Shown here: one piece after another, positions 1 to 13,083 of the stretch
How the letters are laid out: each line of letters begins with the position of its first letter
Numbering within the stretch: the first letter of the stretch is position 1
Assembly (NCBI RefSeq): GCF_003263515.1
Contig: NZ_JYDE01000021.1
Location: forward strand, 1 to 64,000
From: Rahnella inusitata
GTDB taxonomy: Bacteria > Pseudomonadota > Gammaproteobacteria > Enterobacterales > Enterobacteriaceae
DNA length: 64,000 bases
Direction: 5' to 3'
Made by a program: the position numbers and the translations under genes
The notes under the pieces: generated by a model
What the model was told of the DNA's origin: nothing
Seen by the model: the letters and a program-made list of their open reading frames with translations, nothing else
Databases searched by the model: none

Positions 1-130
1 GAAAGGCCGCTGAAAATTTAGTGTCCGCTTCTGGCACTTAGCTGCGTGTCATTATAGAGGGGCAGATTTGATCGAGAAGCGTAGGCCAGTGACCGAAATG
101 ACCCATGCGGCAGGGCAGAACCCAATCTTA

Positions 131-1311
131 TTACCTATCACCTCGATTCAGGCCTGCTGCCACTGCCAAAAGTAAGGCTGCAGTCGCTAACCCACAGGCC
201 AGCCAGAGTGTATCTGTCAGAGCCAACATATCTGCGACCTGACCCCCGGTCCATGATCCCAGCGCAATCCCTGTATTGAATACCCCGACATAGAGCGCAG
301 CAGAGATCTCCACGGCCCGGGGTGCGGCTTTTATCATCCAGGTCATTAGTCCGACCGAAAGCCCACCGTAAGCCAGCCCCCAGAAGATGAGGACACCACC
401 ACCACCTGTGACCGATTGCCCGGTGGTAATGAACAGTAACGGCGTTAACACAAGACCTGTCGCAATCACAATCAGGGTGAATATCGTATAGCGTGCAGCG
501 GTGATGCCCGCCAGAAAGTTGCTTGTAATACCGGCGACACCGTAGGCAAACAAGATGGCACTTATCCACTGCGTCTCGAATCCTGACACAGAGATCAGTA
601 GTGGGCGCACAAAGGTAAAAGCGACGAAATGACTTGTTACGAGCAGCAACGTCAGGATTAAGCCTGCTCGTATTTTGCGGTTGCCAAGTTGGGCAATAAA
701 CTGGCTAATGTTAGTTGAACCCGTAACGGGCAACGCCGGAATGACCGCAAGGTGGAAGACCAGCACCAGTGCGCTGAAAATTGTCATGATTCCAAATGCC
801 CAGCGCCAGCCGATGACATCGCCAATAAACGCACCCAGGGGCACGCCCAATACCGATGCAGCAGCAACTCCACCGAAGATAATAGAGGTTGCCAGGCCAA
901 TAGCGTTCTCCTGAACCAGACGTGAGGCAAGACCGCCCGCGATTGCCCATATTCCCCTATGCAGAAGCCAACCAGAATCCGGGCTGCGAGCATTAGGATC
1001 AGGTTGGGAGCCAGTGCGGAGGCAAGATTTGCTATAACCAGCAACGCCAGCAGGCCACACAGTATCCTTCGACGATCTATTCCACCCGATGCAATAACAA
1101 CGACTGGCGCGAATAAAGCTGCCAGCAATGCTGGCAGGGAAATCATCAGACCCGCGCTTCCGGTGGTGATGCTGAGTGTTCCGGCTATGGATGTCAGCAA
1201 GCCCACCGGGAGCATTTCTGTTGTGACAACAGAGAAAGTCGCCAGACCGACAGCAATCACTGCAGTCCATGAGTTGCGAACAGGTTTCATGGTAGAAAAT
1301 GTATTCATCAT
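131..1311 (-). pseudogene. MFS drug-efflux transporter, broken by a -1 frameshift
   Basis: Two overlapping minus-strand frames make one major facilitator protein of about 393 residues. The N-terminal half begins at 1311 (MMNTFSTMKPVRNSW) and runs through the first transmembrane helices to LVGFCIG. The C-terminal half resumes in another frame at IWAIAGGLASRL and ends at the stop at 131-133. Adding one base to the C-run at 954-957 (a G-run on the coding strand) joins the frames as GFCIGGIWAIAGG, the usual helix-4 sequence of DHA1 arabinose-efflux-like pumps. The gene is 25 bp downstream of another MFS gene and probably shares its promoter and the divergent TetR regulator. Either a recent inactivation or a homopolymer sequencing error would explain it; the rest of the sequence is intact. 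Substrate unknown. Confidence 0.85.
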
Positions 1312-1336
1312 TCAGATCCTGGAGAATTCAACCAGC

Positions 1337-2536
1337 TCAGGTGCGATTATCCTGCTTGTGCAGGGTGACATGACTTAAAAATGCCATAAGCAGTACCAGG
1401 ATCCCGGCACATAAGGCGACGTAAAATCCAACCCGTGGTCCACTGCTATCAACAACCTGACCGGCGATTGCAGCGCCCAGCGCAACGCCCACATTCAGCC
1501 CGGCCAGCAGCCAGGTCATGCCCTCTGTTAACTGGCTTTCAGCAACCTGGCGTTCAATGAGCGACATGGCCACGATCATGGTTGGGGCGAAAAAGAACCC
1601 CGCGACTAAGACGGCTGCCGCCAGCGCGGTAAGATTTGTGACCAGTATCAGCGGGACAGTGGTCGTGGCAGTTGCAAGGCCGCCTAACCACAACAGCCGA
1701 TGGAGCGGGGTTTTCAGTTTGAGTGAGCCATAGAGTAATCCGGACAGACACGAACCAACGGCATACGCTGATAAAACCAGGCTGGCAGCTGCCGGGTGCC
1801 CCAGTTGTCCGGCGTACGCGACACTCACGATATCAACCGTGCCGACGATGACGCCCATCGCCACCATCAGCAGCGCCAACAGCCGTACGCTTGCCATACG
1901 AATGACCGAACCAGAGCCAATTTGGGAGCAGGAGGGCGCCATAATCCGAGGTTCCGTGCCGCGCTGTATCACCAGTGCAATCACGCCTAAAAACAGCAAA
2001 AGTGCGGTGAGCAGCAGACCCGCCTGAGGAAACAACGCGATGGAAAGGCCAATCGACAGGGGCGGGCCAACAATAAACGTCAGCTCATCGAGCACCGTTT
2101 CAAGCGAATAGGCGGTCTGCAAACGCGGCTGGCCACGGTACAGCGCCGTCCAGCGTGCCCGTACCATGGCAGACATACTTGGCATAAAACCCGCCAGGAA
2201 TGCGCCGAAAAACAGGACCCAGTTGGCAACATTCCAGTGAGAGCAGGCTATGAGGATGAGAAAGCCGGTGACACTGATAGCCGTAACCGCAGGCAAAACC
2301 CGGTATTGCCCATAACGATCCACATATCGGGAGATCCGCGGTGACAGCAGGGCGTAGGTCAGAACAAAGGTCGCGGAAATTGCTCCGGCCAGCGCATAGC
2401 CACCGGACTGCTGCGAAATTAGAGTGATAATCCCGATGCCTGCCATCGGCAATGGGATCCGCGCAAGCAAACCAGCGACGGCAAAATATCCCGTGCCAGG
2501 GGCAGTGAAAAGGTCTCGATACAGATTAGCCATCAT
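1337..2536 (-). CDS. MFS transporter
   Basis: Inner-membrane major facilitator of about 399 residues with twelve hydrophobic segments. The SRYVDRYGQYR loop after helix 2 matches the DRxGRR-type motif of MFS antiporters. An upstream ATG at 2575 is in frame, but GGAG lies just before the ATG pair at 2536/2533, so I start there. It is the first gene of a two-gene efflux operon (the next is the frameshifted pump) and is divergent from a TetR regulator with a shared palindromic operator. That arrangement is typical of a toxic-compound efflux pump induced by its substrate. Substrate cannot be read from sequence. Confidence 0.85.
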   Translation of the reverse strand: MMANLYRDLFTAPGTGYFAVAGLLARIPLPMAGIGIITLISQQSGGYALAGAISATFVLTYALLSPRISRYVDRYGQYRVLPAVTAISVTGFLILIACSHWNVANWVLFFGAFLAGFMPSMSAMVRARWTALYRGQPRLQTAYSLETVLDELTFIVGPPLSIGLSIALFPQAGLLLTALLLFLGVIALVIQRGTEPRIMAPSCSQIGSGSVIRMASVRLLALLMVAMGVIVGTVDIVSVAYAGQLGHPAAASLVLSAYAVGSCLSGLLYGSLKLKTPLHRLLWLGGLATATTTVPLILVTNLTALAAAVLVAGFFFAPTMIVAMSLIERQVAESQLTEGMTWLLAGLNVGVALGAAIAGQVVDSSGPRVGFYVALCAGILVLLMAFLSHVTLHKQDNRT

Positions 2537-2594
2537 AATCTCCGGTAGCATTTGCTTGCCACCACGAGGTGACACAGCGACAATACATACAACG

Positions 2595-2622
2595 CGTATG
2601 AATCCAATCCTATATTCATACG
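2595..2622. promoter_or_regulatory. Palindromic operator, probable TetR site
   Basis: Perfect inverted repeat CGTATGAAT (2595-2603) / ATTCATACG (2614-2622) with a 10-bp spacer, centred between the divergent MFS operon and the TetR gene. Related half-sites recur at 2641-2654 (ATTCAT, CGTATG) just before the regulator start. TetR-family proteins usually bind such palindromes between themselves and a divergent target, so it likely controls both directions. Confidence 0.7.
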
Positions 2623-2668
2623 GAGTGTTTGTAAATAATCATTCATGTCGTATGTAAGGAGAAAAATT

Positions 2669-3256
2669 ATGGTTCGCCGAACCCGCGCTGAGATGGAAGA
2701 GACAAGAGCCACATTGTTAGCAACCGCGCGTAAGGTTTTTTGCGAATATGGCTACGCTGAAACCTCGATGGATGACCTGACTGCGCAGGCAGGGCTAACC
2801 CGTGGGGCGCTTTATCATCATTTTGGTGACAAAAAAGGATTGCTGGCGGCAGTGGTGGAACAGATCGATGACGAGATGGATCAACGCCTGCAGGGGATTT
2901 CCAGTCATGCAGCGGATCCCTGGGAGGGTTTTTGCAATCGCTGTCGGGCTTACCTCGAGATGGCGCTGGAACCTGAATTTCAGCGCATTGTGTTGCGTGA
3001 TGCCAAAGCGGTACTGGGTGGCTCTTCACCTGAATCGCAACGTCACTGCGTGGAATCCATGCGGTGCCTGATTCGCAATCTGATTCAGCAAGGTGTCGTG
3101 GATGACGTCGATCCGGAGGGGTTGGCTTCGCTGATTTACGGTAGCCTGGCAGAAGCGGCATTCTGGATTGCCGAGGGTGATGAAAGCGAGACGCGGCTGA
3201 CAAAAGCCATTACCGCGCTGAACCTGCTACTTCGCGGATTACGCCGTACTGACTAA
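2669..3256 (+). CDS. TetR/AcrR family transcriptional repressor
   Basis: A 195-residue regulator. The N-terminal TetR helix-turn-helix is clear: RAEMEETRATLLATARKVF, then GYAETSMDDLTAQAGLTRG and ALYHHFGDKKGLLAAVVEQ. The rest is a helical ligand-binding domain of usual length. An in-frame ATG exists at 2645, but AAGGAG at 2657-2662 sits seven bases before ATG 2669, which I take as the start. It is divergent from the two MFS pumps and should repress them and itself through the palindrome at 2595-2622. Ligand unknown. Confidence 0.9.
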   Translation: MVRRTRAEMEETRATLLATARKVFCEYGYAETSMDDLTAQAGLTRGALYHHFGDKKGLLAAVVEQIDDEMDQRLQGISSHAADPWEGFCNRCRAYLEMALEPEFQRIVLRDAKAVLGGSSPESQRHCVESMRCLIRNLIQQGVVDDVDPEGLASLIYGSLAEAAFWIAEGDESETRLTKAITALNLLLRGLRRTD

Positions 3257-3714
3257 TATTCATGTCGGCAATGGTAGGTAGGGGGGGGCATATAGGGCAG
3301 CTTTGAGCGAACAGCGGAAGTTCGCAATTGTTCTCACAACTGGTTAAGGCATTACTGACATCACGATCTATTAATTAACGAGGTTAAGGTCACAGCAGCC
3401 GTTGATAGAACATTCTAATGGGCGGGATTAAATTGCGTGGCCACAAAAGCCGCCATGTATAGCGTTGGCGTCGATTACGCCCGGCGACCAGCATGTTATT
3501 CAGTTGGCGACGACGAATGACCATGCCGGTGAGTACGGCGGATATCCCGGCTGCGGTCAGGATGGCTCTGTCCCCGCGGAGGAGCAGGGTGACAAGGCGT
3601 AAAATACAAAGAATAAAACCTTTCTGGCTACCTGCCCGATAAAGGCCTACCATCGATCGGCAACAGGTTTTTTGAACGACCTGTTTAAGTACTACCCTGG
3701 TTTTTTGAAGTTCC
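3257..3714. other. Spacer without a convincing gene
   Basis: 458 bp between the TetR gene and a small plus-strand ORF. It holds an unbroken G-run near 3283 and a minus-strand frame from 3716 to 3390 (108 residues, basic, starting MELQKTRVVLKQVVQ). That frame lacks a ribosome binding site and resembles no family I know, so I do not call it a gene, though a small membrane or YqjK-like protein cannot be excluded. Confidence 0.4.
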
Positions 3715-3738
3715 ATGCAAGAAGAGTTAAGGATTGTT

Positions 3739-3918
3739 ATGAGCGAAGTAGAAAGTTCGATGAGCATTGGCGACAGCTTTACCCTCAAGAACGGCTCAAC
3801 CCACGAAGTCACTGGCTTTGTGAAGAAAGGGGAAAGAATTTACCCGACGATCAAAACGGATCACGGCAATTCTAACTTCACCTTCATCAAAGAAATTGTT
3901 TCAGTGAACAAAGCGTAA
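3739..3918 (+). CDS. Small conserved-looking hypothetical protein (59 aa)
   Basis: A short acidic N-terminus (MSEVESSMSIGDSF) is followed by alternating polar and hydrophobic stretches that look like a small beta-barrel or SH3-like fold (FTLKNGSTHEVTGFVKKG, YPTIKTDHGNSNFTFIKEI). ATG 3739 has TAAGGA about six bases upstream; the in-frame ATG at 3715 has no such signal. No family recognised. It stands alone between a non-coding stretch and an acetyltransferase. Confidence 0.6.
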   Translation: MSEVESSMSIGDSFTLKNGSTHEVTGFVKKGERIYPTIKTDHGNSNFTFIKEIVSVNKA

Positions 3919-4075
3919 CGTTAACGACCTTACCGAAGATCGCGGCCTGTTGTCTCCACACGCAGAGCAGGCTGCGTGACGTTGTCCTCCTCAAATTTCC
4001 TTTCCCTCTCCCCTGATTTATCAAATTTTTGCCATAATGACGTTTCATCAATTCTTATCAAAGCGATACGTCGAC

Positions 4076-4648
4076 ATGCAAATCACGAAATCCGAACACA
4101 ATGACATTCCCGCCATCCTCAACATTCTGAGTGAATCCAAAGGCGATAACCTGACGGCGCAGCAGCGCGAAGAAGAAGGGTTTACGCAGGGCGCGATGGA
4201 CGCCGGGATGCTGGCGACATTTCAGTCCGGCAGCGGCGTGTTTGTCAGCCGTGATGAGCGCGAAGGTCAGCCGGAGATTTCCGGTGTGGCGATGACTATT
4301 CGCGGTAGTCTGGCGAAACATGGCGCAGCGCAGGCGGCGTACAATGCAGTACTCAGTAGCGGTGCCGCCGCTGCCGATCAGATTTTCCTCTATGGCCCGG
4401 TGAGCGTGCGCAAGGCTTTTCGCGGACAGGGATTGCTGACCAAACTGCTGTTGCACATCTGCCATGCGCTGAAAGACACATTCACCCTCGGCGTGGCCTT
4501 TGTTGATAAAGAAAACCACAAATCCCTGCTTATCCACCGCCATTATCCGATGACAGAAGCCGGCGAATTTGAACTGAACGGGCGCGGGTATGTGATTTTC
4601 TCGTTTGAACCGCAGAAGGTGCTGGCGTTTTATGCAGGGCGCACGTGA
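4076..4648 (+). CDS. GNAT-family N-acetyltransferase
   Basis: 190-residue single-domain protein. The acetyl-CoA pyrophosphate-binding motif A of GNAT enzymes is visible as VRKAFRGQGLLTKLL (RxxGxG-like), preceded by the strand YGPVSV and followed by VAFVDKENHKSLLIHRHYPM, the motif-B region. An in-frame ATG at 4037 lies within a likely promoter segment, so 4076 is chosen, although neither start has a strong ribosome binding site. Its 3' end overlaps the 3' end of the convergent GntR gene by 19 bp. Substrate unknown. Confidence 0.75.
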   Translation: MQITKSEHNDIPAILNILSESKGDNLTAQQREEEGFTQGAMDAGMLATFQSGSGVFVSRDEREGQPEISGVAMTIRGSLAKHGAAQAAYNAVLSSGAAAADQIFLYGPVSVRKAFRGQGLLTKLLLHICHALKDTFTLGVAFVDKENHKSLLIHRHYPMTEAGEFELNGRGYVIFSFEPQKVLAFYAGRT

Positions 4649-5361
4649 CCTGTACACGACTTATTGCGCTGCAAATGGTAGTCCACGTGGTATTCGTTGG
4701 CGTTGCGGATCATCACCGAATAGTTGATGTAATCGCCGGTATCGCTGTAAGACAGTGACGTCAGACGCAGCAGCGGCGTGCCTTCTGCGACGTGGAACAG
4801 GGCAGCGACCGTGCTGTCGGCGAGTATCGGGCTGAAGCTTTCATAGTTCCCGGCAATGCAGATGTGGCATTCGTCTTCGATGTAAGAAAACTTCGAACCT
4901 TCCAGATGCTTTACGGATAGATTGCTGAATAACCGGCCAGGCATGTAGCTGTCTTCCAATACCAGCGGTTTGCCTTCCACCGACCGCAGGCGGCGGGAGT
5001 AATAGATGCGTTCGTCAGTTTTGATTCGCAACTGACTGGCGATGGCCGGTGGTGCCCCCATGATCTTGAACTCCAGTACTTCGCTTACCGTCGGGCGGCC
5101 CAGCTGTTTCATCAGTTCACAAAAACCCATCAGCCCGCGTGTTTCATGCTGGACGTCTTTCTGCGCGACGAAGGTTCCGCTGCCATGACAGCGACGTACG
5201 AGCCCCCATTCGATCAGTAAATCCACCGCTTTACGCAGCGTCATGCGAGAGACACCAAACTCGGCAGCCAGTTTTTTTTCACTGGGCAAAGCATCACCGA
5301 TGCCAAAATCGGCAGAATTGATGCGAATTCTTAAGCGTTCAGCAAGCGTTTTGTAGATCAC
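4630..5361 (-). CDS. GntR-family (HutC/UTRA) transcriptional regulator
   Basis: The N-terminal winged helix reads YKTLAERLRIRINSADF, LPSEKKLAAEFGVSRMTLRK and GLVRRCHGSGTFVA, the standard GntR layout. A UTRA ligand-binding domain follows (YYSRRLRSVEGKPLVLEDSY, LLRLTSLSYSDTGDYINYS). I take GTG 5361 as start because AGAGG lies seven bases upstream and homologues begin at this point; an ATG at 5406 adds 15 residues but has no signal. It is divergent from the alpha-glucoside PTS operon and most likely represses it, with a sugar phosphate as ligand. This differs from glv-type operons, whose known regulators are RpiR-like. Confidence 0.88.
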   Translation of the reverse strand: MIYKTLAERLRIRINSADFGIGDALPSEKKLAAEFGVSRMTLRKAVDLLIEWGLVRRCHGSGTFVAQKDVQHETRGLMGFCELMKQLGRPTVSEVLEFKIMGAPPAIASQLRIKTDERIYYSRRLRSVEGKPLVLEDSYMPGRLFSNLSVKHLEGSKFSYIEDECHICIAGNYESFSPILADSTVAALFHVAEGTPLLRLTSLSYSDTGDYINYSVMIRNANEYHVDYHLQRNKSCTGHVRPA

Positions 5362-5667
5362 CGGCAGACCTCTTTCTCCGTGAGCGAATCCCCGCAACCG
5401 CGTCATGAAAGCCGGTTACGCCCCTGTAAATCCTCATTATCCCATCTTTGTTACGCGGGGTTTTCTGACCCGCCAATTTCAGTGTATAGAAAAAGCCTGA
5501 AAAGTAGATCACTTCACCCGCAGAAAAAGCATGAATGCGATCACGAAACGCTTAATCATTTTGCGATCTTATTTTTTATTATTCCTACTCTCTGATCAGA
5601 AAATAAAAAACGTTATCAAAACATCTTAATAAAAAACTCTGACCCCGAAGTAAAATGAGGATTATAT
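5362..5667. promoter_or_regulatory. Divergent promoter region between GntR gene and PTS operon
   Basis: 306 bp, very AT-rich in its right half. It should hold both promoters. A weak dyad AAGT-N5-ACTT at 5502-5514 could be a GntR half-site pair, and a poor CRP-like match lies near 5533-5548; I do not trust either. GAGGA precedes the aglA ATG at 5668. Confidence 0.4.
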
Positions 5668-8636
<2,969 letters not shown>

Positions 8637-8656
8637 CGCAAGACGTGGAGAGACGA

Positions 8657-8689
8657 ACGGCGCAGCCTGTGAGGTTGCGCCGTTTTTTT
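8657..8689 (+). terminator. Rho-independent terminator after aglB
   Basis: An 11-bp stem (ACGGCGCAGCC, 8657-8667, with its complement 8673-8683) around a TGTGA loop is followed by a run of seven Ts. It ends the aglAB transcript and abuts the stop of the convergent ArsR gene. Confidence 0.9.
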
Positions 8690-9410
8690 AACTGATGCCA
8701 AATAAGCGGGAAAAGGCTTTTTTACCGGCGTCGGTAACAGTGACTTCACGGTAGCCGGGTGTGCGTGTCAGCCATCCATGGTGTTCGCAGGCTTTCAGTA
8801 ATGCGGCACCGGCATCGCCTCCGATATGAAAACGACGCTCGCTCCAGTCGAGACAGGCACAGCTGGGTTTGCGTCTTGTCTGCGGCTGAGTAACGATACC
8901 GATATTTTGGAAATGAAGTTTTCCGCCTGCCGTCAGACTGTTGCCGTCAGGTTCCAGCCAGCCGTTTGCACACATGAAATCGTAGATGCCAACCGCGACT
9001 TTTCCCGCGAGGTGGTCATAACAGGTGCGGGCGTTACGTAGGTTGACCGGCGTTCTGATCGCCGGAGGCTGTGTGAATTTCATCGAAACGCCCATCAGGG
9101 TTTCCAGAAGATAAGCCACATCCCGGCCAGCCAGTCGGTAGTAACGGTGCCTTCCCTGCGAAAGGCAGGTGATCAGCTCACTTTTAAGCAATTTCGCCAG
9201 ATGGGTGCTGGCCGTTGACGCGGCGATATTCGCCACGGCACTGAGCTCTGTTGCGGTCCATGCGCGGCCATCCATCAGAGCGCAAAGGATGCTGACCCTC
9301 GAAGGATCCGCCATCGCAGAGGCCACCGCCGACATGGATTTCTCCAGTAAACCTGCATCATCTTCGACCCTGCTTAACGTGGCGGATTTCATTCCGATGA
9401 TAAACCCCAT
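8688..9410 (-). CDS. ArsR-family regulator
   Basis: 240 residues. The N-terminal half is an ArsR/SmtB winged helix: [39 protein letters not shown] and [17 protein letters not shown]. The C-terminal extension of about 120 residues contains Cys pairs ([17 protein letters not shown]) and is typical of longer ArsR relatives; it may bind a metal or organic ligand, but this is inference. It is the last gene of a three-gene operon, overlapping the ACT-domain gene by 22 bp. It is the natural candidate to bind the palindrome at 10104-10130. Confidence 0.85.
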   Translation of the reverse strand: MGFIIGMKSATLSRVEDDAGLLEKSMSAVASAMADPSRVSILCALMDGRAWTATELSAVANIAASTASTHLAKLLKSELITCLSQGRHRYYRLAGRDVAYLLETLMGVSMKFTQPPAIRTPVNLRNARTCYDHLAGKVAVGIYDFMCANGWLEPDGNSLTAGGKLHFQNIGIVTQPQTRRKPSCACLDWSERRFHIGGDAGAALLKACEHHGWLTRTPGYREVTVTDAGKKAFSRLFGIS

Positions 9411-9781
9411 TTCAGCGTGACCTTCGCGGCCCGTTCGTGATTATCGGTAAGCAGGATCAGCCGGTTATTGTGGTCGCTGTATTGAACCAGAATATTGATA
9501 CCACTTTCAGCCAATACTGCCGCTATCTCCCCCAGTTCGCCGGGGCGTTCCTGCTTTAGCTTGCGGATGAGTGGCATTGTGACATTCCGCACATCTAACC
9601 CGGCACGCAGGAGAACCTGACGTGCGCGCTCACCGTGTTCGACCAGAAAATGTGCGTGACTTTCGTTTCCCACGGTGAAAACGCCACCGCCTTCCAGACC
9701 CACACCATTTTTCCCCAGCTCAGCGCCGAGCAAGCCGAGCGCGCCCGGCGTATTACTGAGAATAACGTGAACATCATACAT
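9389..9781 (-). CDS. ACT-domain-like small protein
   Basis: 130 residues with two ACT-like beta-alpha-beta halves: [20 protein letters not shown] and a second unit [23 protein letters not shown] domains bind amino acids or small ligands and often form dimers. ATG 9781 is chosen over an in-frame upstream ATG because it matches the domain start. Its start overlaps the end of the preceding ABM gene by 8 bp and its end overlaps the ArsR gene, so the three are translated together. Specific ligand unknown. Confidence 0.65.
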   Translation of the reverse strand: MYDVHVILSNTPGALGLLGAELGKNGVGLEGGGVFTVGNESHAHFLVEHGERARQVLLRAGLDVRNVTMPLIRKLKQERPGELGEIAAVLAESGINILVQYSDHNNRLILLTDNHERAAKVTLKWGLSSE

Positions 9782-10097
9782 GCGAATGCCCCCGGTTTTC
9801 AGACGAATAATCGCGCAGAACCTGAACAACACGGATCCTGTAAAACGAGAAAATGCTGTTGCGGCCTTCAGACTGAGCGGCCTGATGTTGCAGATTTTTC
9901 TTCCACGCCAGCACAGATTCTTCCGTCTCCCACCAGGAAAGCGAGAGGATTTTTCCTGCTGTCGTCATGCTCTGAAAACGCTCAATAGAAATAAACCCGT
10001 CGATCTCCGCCAGCAACGGTTTCAGCTCCGCCGCCAGCTGAAAATAACGCGCCTGATGTTCCGGTACCGCATCCGCTTCAAAAAGAACTGCAATCAT
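9774..10097 (-). CDS. Antibiotic biosynthesis monooxygenase (ABM) domain protein
   Basis: 107 residues, a single ferredoxin-like ABM domain. [19 protein letters not shown], the helix with [16 protein letters not shown], and [18 protein letters not shown] match ABM/YgiN-like proteins, which act as cofactor-less oxygenases on quinones, haem or polyketides, or as dimeric partners. It is first in the operon; AGGAG in the 10104-10130 palindrome serves as its ribosome binding site. Reaction not predictable. Confidence 0.8.
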   Translation of the reverse strand: MIAVLFEADAVPEHQARYFQLAAELKPLLAEIDGFISIERFQSMTTAGKILSLSWWETEESVLAWKKNLQHQAAQSEGRNSIFSFYRIRVVQVLRDYSSENRGHSHV

Positions 10098-10103
10098 AAA
10101 AAT

Positions 10104-10130
10104 GGCTCCTGTCAGTATATTTCAGGAGCC
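10104..10130. promoter_or_regulatory. Inverted repeat carrying ribosome binding sites on both strands
   Basis: GGCTCCTG (10104-10111) and CAGGAGCC (10123-10130) form a perfect 8-bp palindrome with an 11-bp spacer. Each arm supplies an AGGAG Shine-Dalgarno: one for the minus-strand ABM gene (ATG ending at 10097), the other for a truncated plus-strand frame at 10135. It could be the operator for the ArsR protein of this operon. Confidence 0.5.
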
Positions 10131-10134
10131 GATT

Positions 10135-10233
10135 ATGAAGACTGAAAAAAATGATGCTTCGCTGTTTAACGAAATGTGGATGTTGGCGGGATTACGGTTT
10201 GACAGTATTCACTCGCTGAGCGAAATCTCTAAA
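10135..10233 (+). pseudogene. 5' fragment of an unidentified gene
   Basis: A frame with a good ribosome binding site (AGGAG, six bases before ATG) encodes MKTEKNDASLFNEMWMLAG, then LRFDSIHSLSEISK. After about 33 residues it runs into the 3' end of the convergent scrK, and the remaining frame is antisense to scrK. It looks like the start of a gene whose body was replaced, perhaps when the scr cluster arrived. Family unknown; the frame continues open to 10305. Confidence 0.45.
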
Positions 10234-11176
10234 ACGCCTGACCACAAAACGCTGCCAGCTCTTTCGCATCCGGGAGGGCGGTCATCGCGCCACGTGCGGT
10301 GGTAGCCAGAGCGCCGCAGGCCAGTGCCTGACGGACAATGTCGCGCCACACGTTGTCCGACGCCATCGGCCAGTTGTTCGCCAGACCGGCCAGCAAACCG
10401 GCGACGAAAGCATCACCCGCGCCGGTAGTATCCAGCGCTTTCACTTTGGGTGCCGGATATTGCATCAGCGAAGCATCCTGTTTGCGGTATACCGACACGC
10501 CGTCTTTGCCCTGCGTGACCAGCAGCAGCTGTGGATCGTGGCGCTGGCAAAGTCGCAAAATCCCCTCGGAAAGCAGTCGTTCACCGGTGAGATATTCCAG
10601 TTCGTCTTCTGAAACCTTGATCACATCGGCCAGTGACAGCGCCTGTTCGAGGCATTCGCGCAGCTGGTTCTCGTCCGGCCATAAATCGTGGCGAATATTC
10701 GGGTCAAAACTTACATGCCCGCCGGCGGCCTTAATCTGCGCCATCGCTAAAAACGCCGATGAACGGGAAGGTTCAGCGGACAGTGAAATCGAACACAGAT
10801 GCAAAAACTGGCCCGCTTTGAACGCCGGAATATCGGTCGATTGCAGGAACAGATCGGCGCTCGGACGCACCATAAACGTAAACGAACGCTCGCCGTCGGC
10901 GTCGTTTTCCACTACCACGGTGGAGGTACGATGGTGCGGATCGCGGTGCATAAAGTCGGTGTTGACCGCTTCGTCTTCCAGCGTTTTTCGCAAAAATTCG
11001 CCGAAAGGATCACCGCCCACGCGGCCAATAAACGCGCTGTCGCCGCCGAGACGGCTGATGCCCACCGCGACGTTTGCCGGTGCGCCGCCCGGACACTTCA
11101 GTAAACGGTCACCTTCTTCAGGGATCAAATCCACCACGGCATCGCCCAGCACCCAAACCCGATTCTTCATCTTCAT
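10229..11176 (-). CDS. scrK: Fructokinase
   Basis: 315-residue PfkB-family sugar kinase. It has the N-terminal substrate motif CPGGAPANVAVGISRLGGD and the C-terminal catalytic signature DTTGAGDAFVAGLLAG, whose second Asp is the base. It phosphorylates the fructose released by sucrose-6-phosphate hydrolase to fructose 6-phosphate. It is divergent from scrYABR across a shared control region with ScrR-like operators, whereas in some other enterobacteria scrK is the first gene of the scr operon. Confidence 0.93.
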   Translation of the reverse strand: MKMKNRVWVLGDAVVDLIPEEGDRLLKCPGGAPANVAVGISRLGGDSAFIGRVGGDPFGEFLRKTLEDEAVNTDFMHRDPHHRTSTVVVENDADGERSFTFMVRPSADLFLQSTDIPAFKAGQFLHLCSISLSAEPSRSSAFLAMAQIKAAGGHVSFDPNIRHDLWPDENQLRECLEQALSLADVIKVSEDELEYLTGERLLSEGILRLCQRHDPQLLLVTQGKDGVSVYRKQDASLMQYPAPKVKALDTTGAGDAFVAGLLAGLANNWPMASDNVWRDIVRQALACGALATTARGAMTALPDAKELAAFCGQAF

Positions 11177-11218
11177 TCCCTTTTTTAAATTCCTGATAAA
11201 TTGGTTGTCGATAAAGTA

Positions 11219-11234
11219 GAAGAACCGGTTTAGC
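11219..11234. promoter_or_regulatory. Probable ScrR operator, scrK side
   Basis: Matches the palindrome GCTAAACCGGTTTAGC at 13 of 16 positions, with the core AACCGGTTTAGC intact. It lies 43 bp upstream of the scrK start. LacI-family ScrR binds sites of this kind; assignment is by similarity to the two sites on the scrY side. Confidence 0.65.
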
Positions 11235-11274
11235 TAATCAAGCACAAACGAATTTTTAAGATTTAGTGACGAAT

Positions 11275-11290
11275 TGCCAGCAAGATCACA
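11275..11290. promoter_or_regulatory. Candidate CRP site in scr control region
   Basis: TGCCA-N6-TCACA: a perfect right half and 3 of 5 in the left half of the CRP consensus, placed between the divergent scrK and scrY promoters. Catabolite control of scr genes is well established in enterobacteria. Confidence 0.5.
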
Positions 11291-11352
11291 ATTCCACGTT
11301 AAGACCAGAGAACTTCATTGCCTAAAGCAGGGCGAGGTGATTATTGTGCTCA

Positions 11353-11388
11353 GGAAAACCAGTTTAGCAATTTAGCTAAACGGTTTTA
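11353..11388. promoter_or_regulatory. Paired ScrR operators upstream of scrY
   Basis: Site one, 11353-11368, matches GCTAAACCGGTTTAGC at 13 of 16. Site two, GCTAAACGGTTTTA at 11375-11388, is the same motif with one base lost at its centre. They are 22 bp apart, about two helical turns, just upstream of scrY, as expected for a LacI-type repressor that binds cooperatively. Confidence 0.65.
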
Positions 11389-11413
11389 CTCATAATAATA
11401 AAGCTTCCTCTGA

Positions 11414-13009
<1,596 letters not shown>

Positions 13010-13083
13010 TAAACAGGGTTTGAATCACCATGACGCGCCTGAATTGACCGGGCGCTGTCACACAGGGTAAGACAAGGAACATT

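Noticed and set aside
1-130. Possible gene end at the window edge
   Set aside because: No frame on either strand gives a recognisable protein in these 130 bases.
3390-3716. 108-residue minus-strand gene
   Set aside because: No ribosome binding site, no recognisable family, and its start overlaps the leader of the small plus-strand gene.
5528-5550. CRP site upstream of aglA
   Set aside because: CATGA-N6-TCACG matches only 7 of 10 half-site positions; too weak to list.
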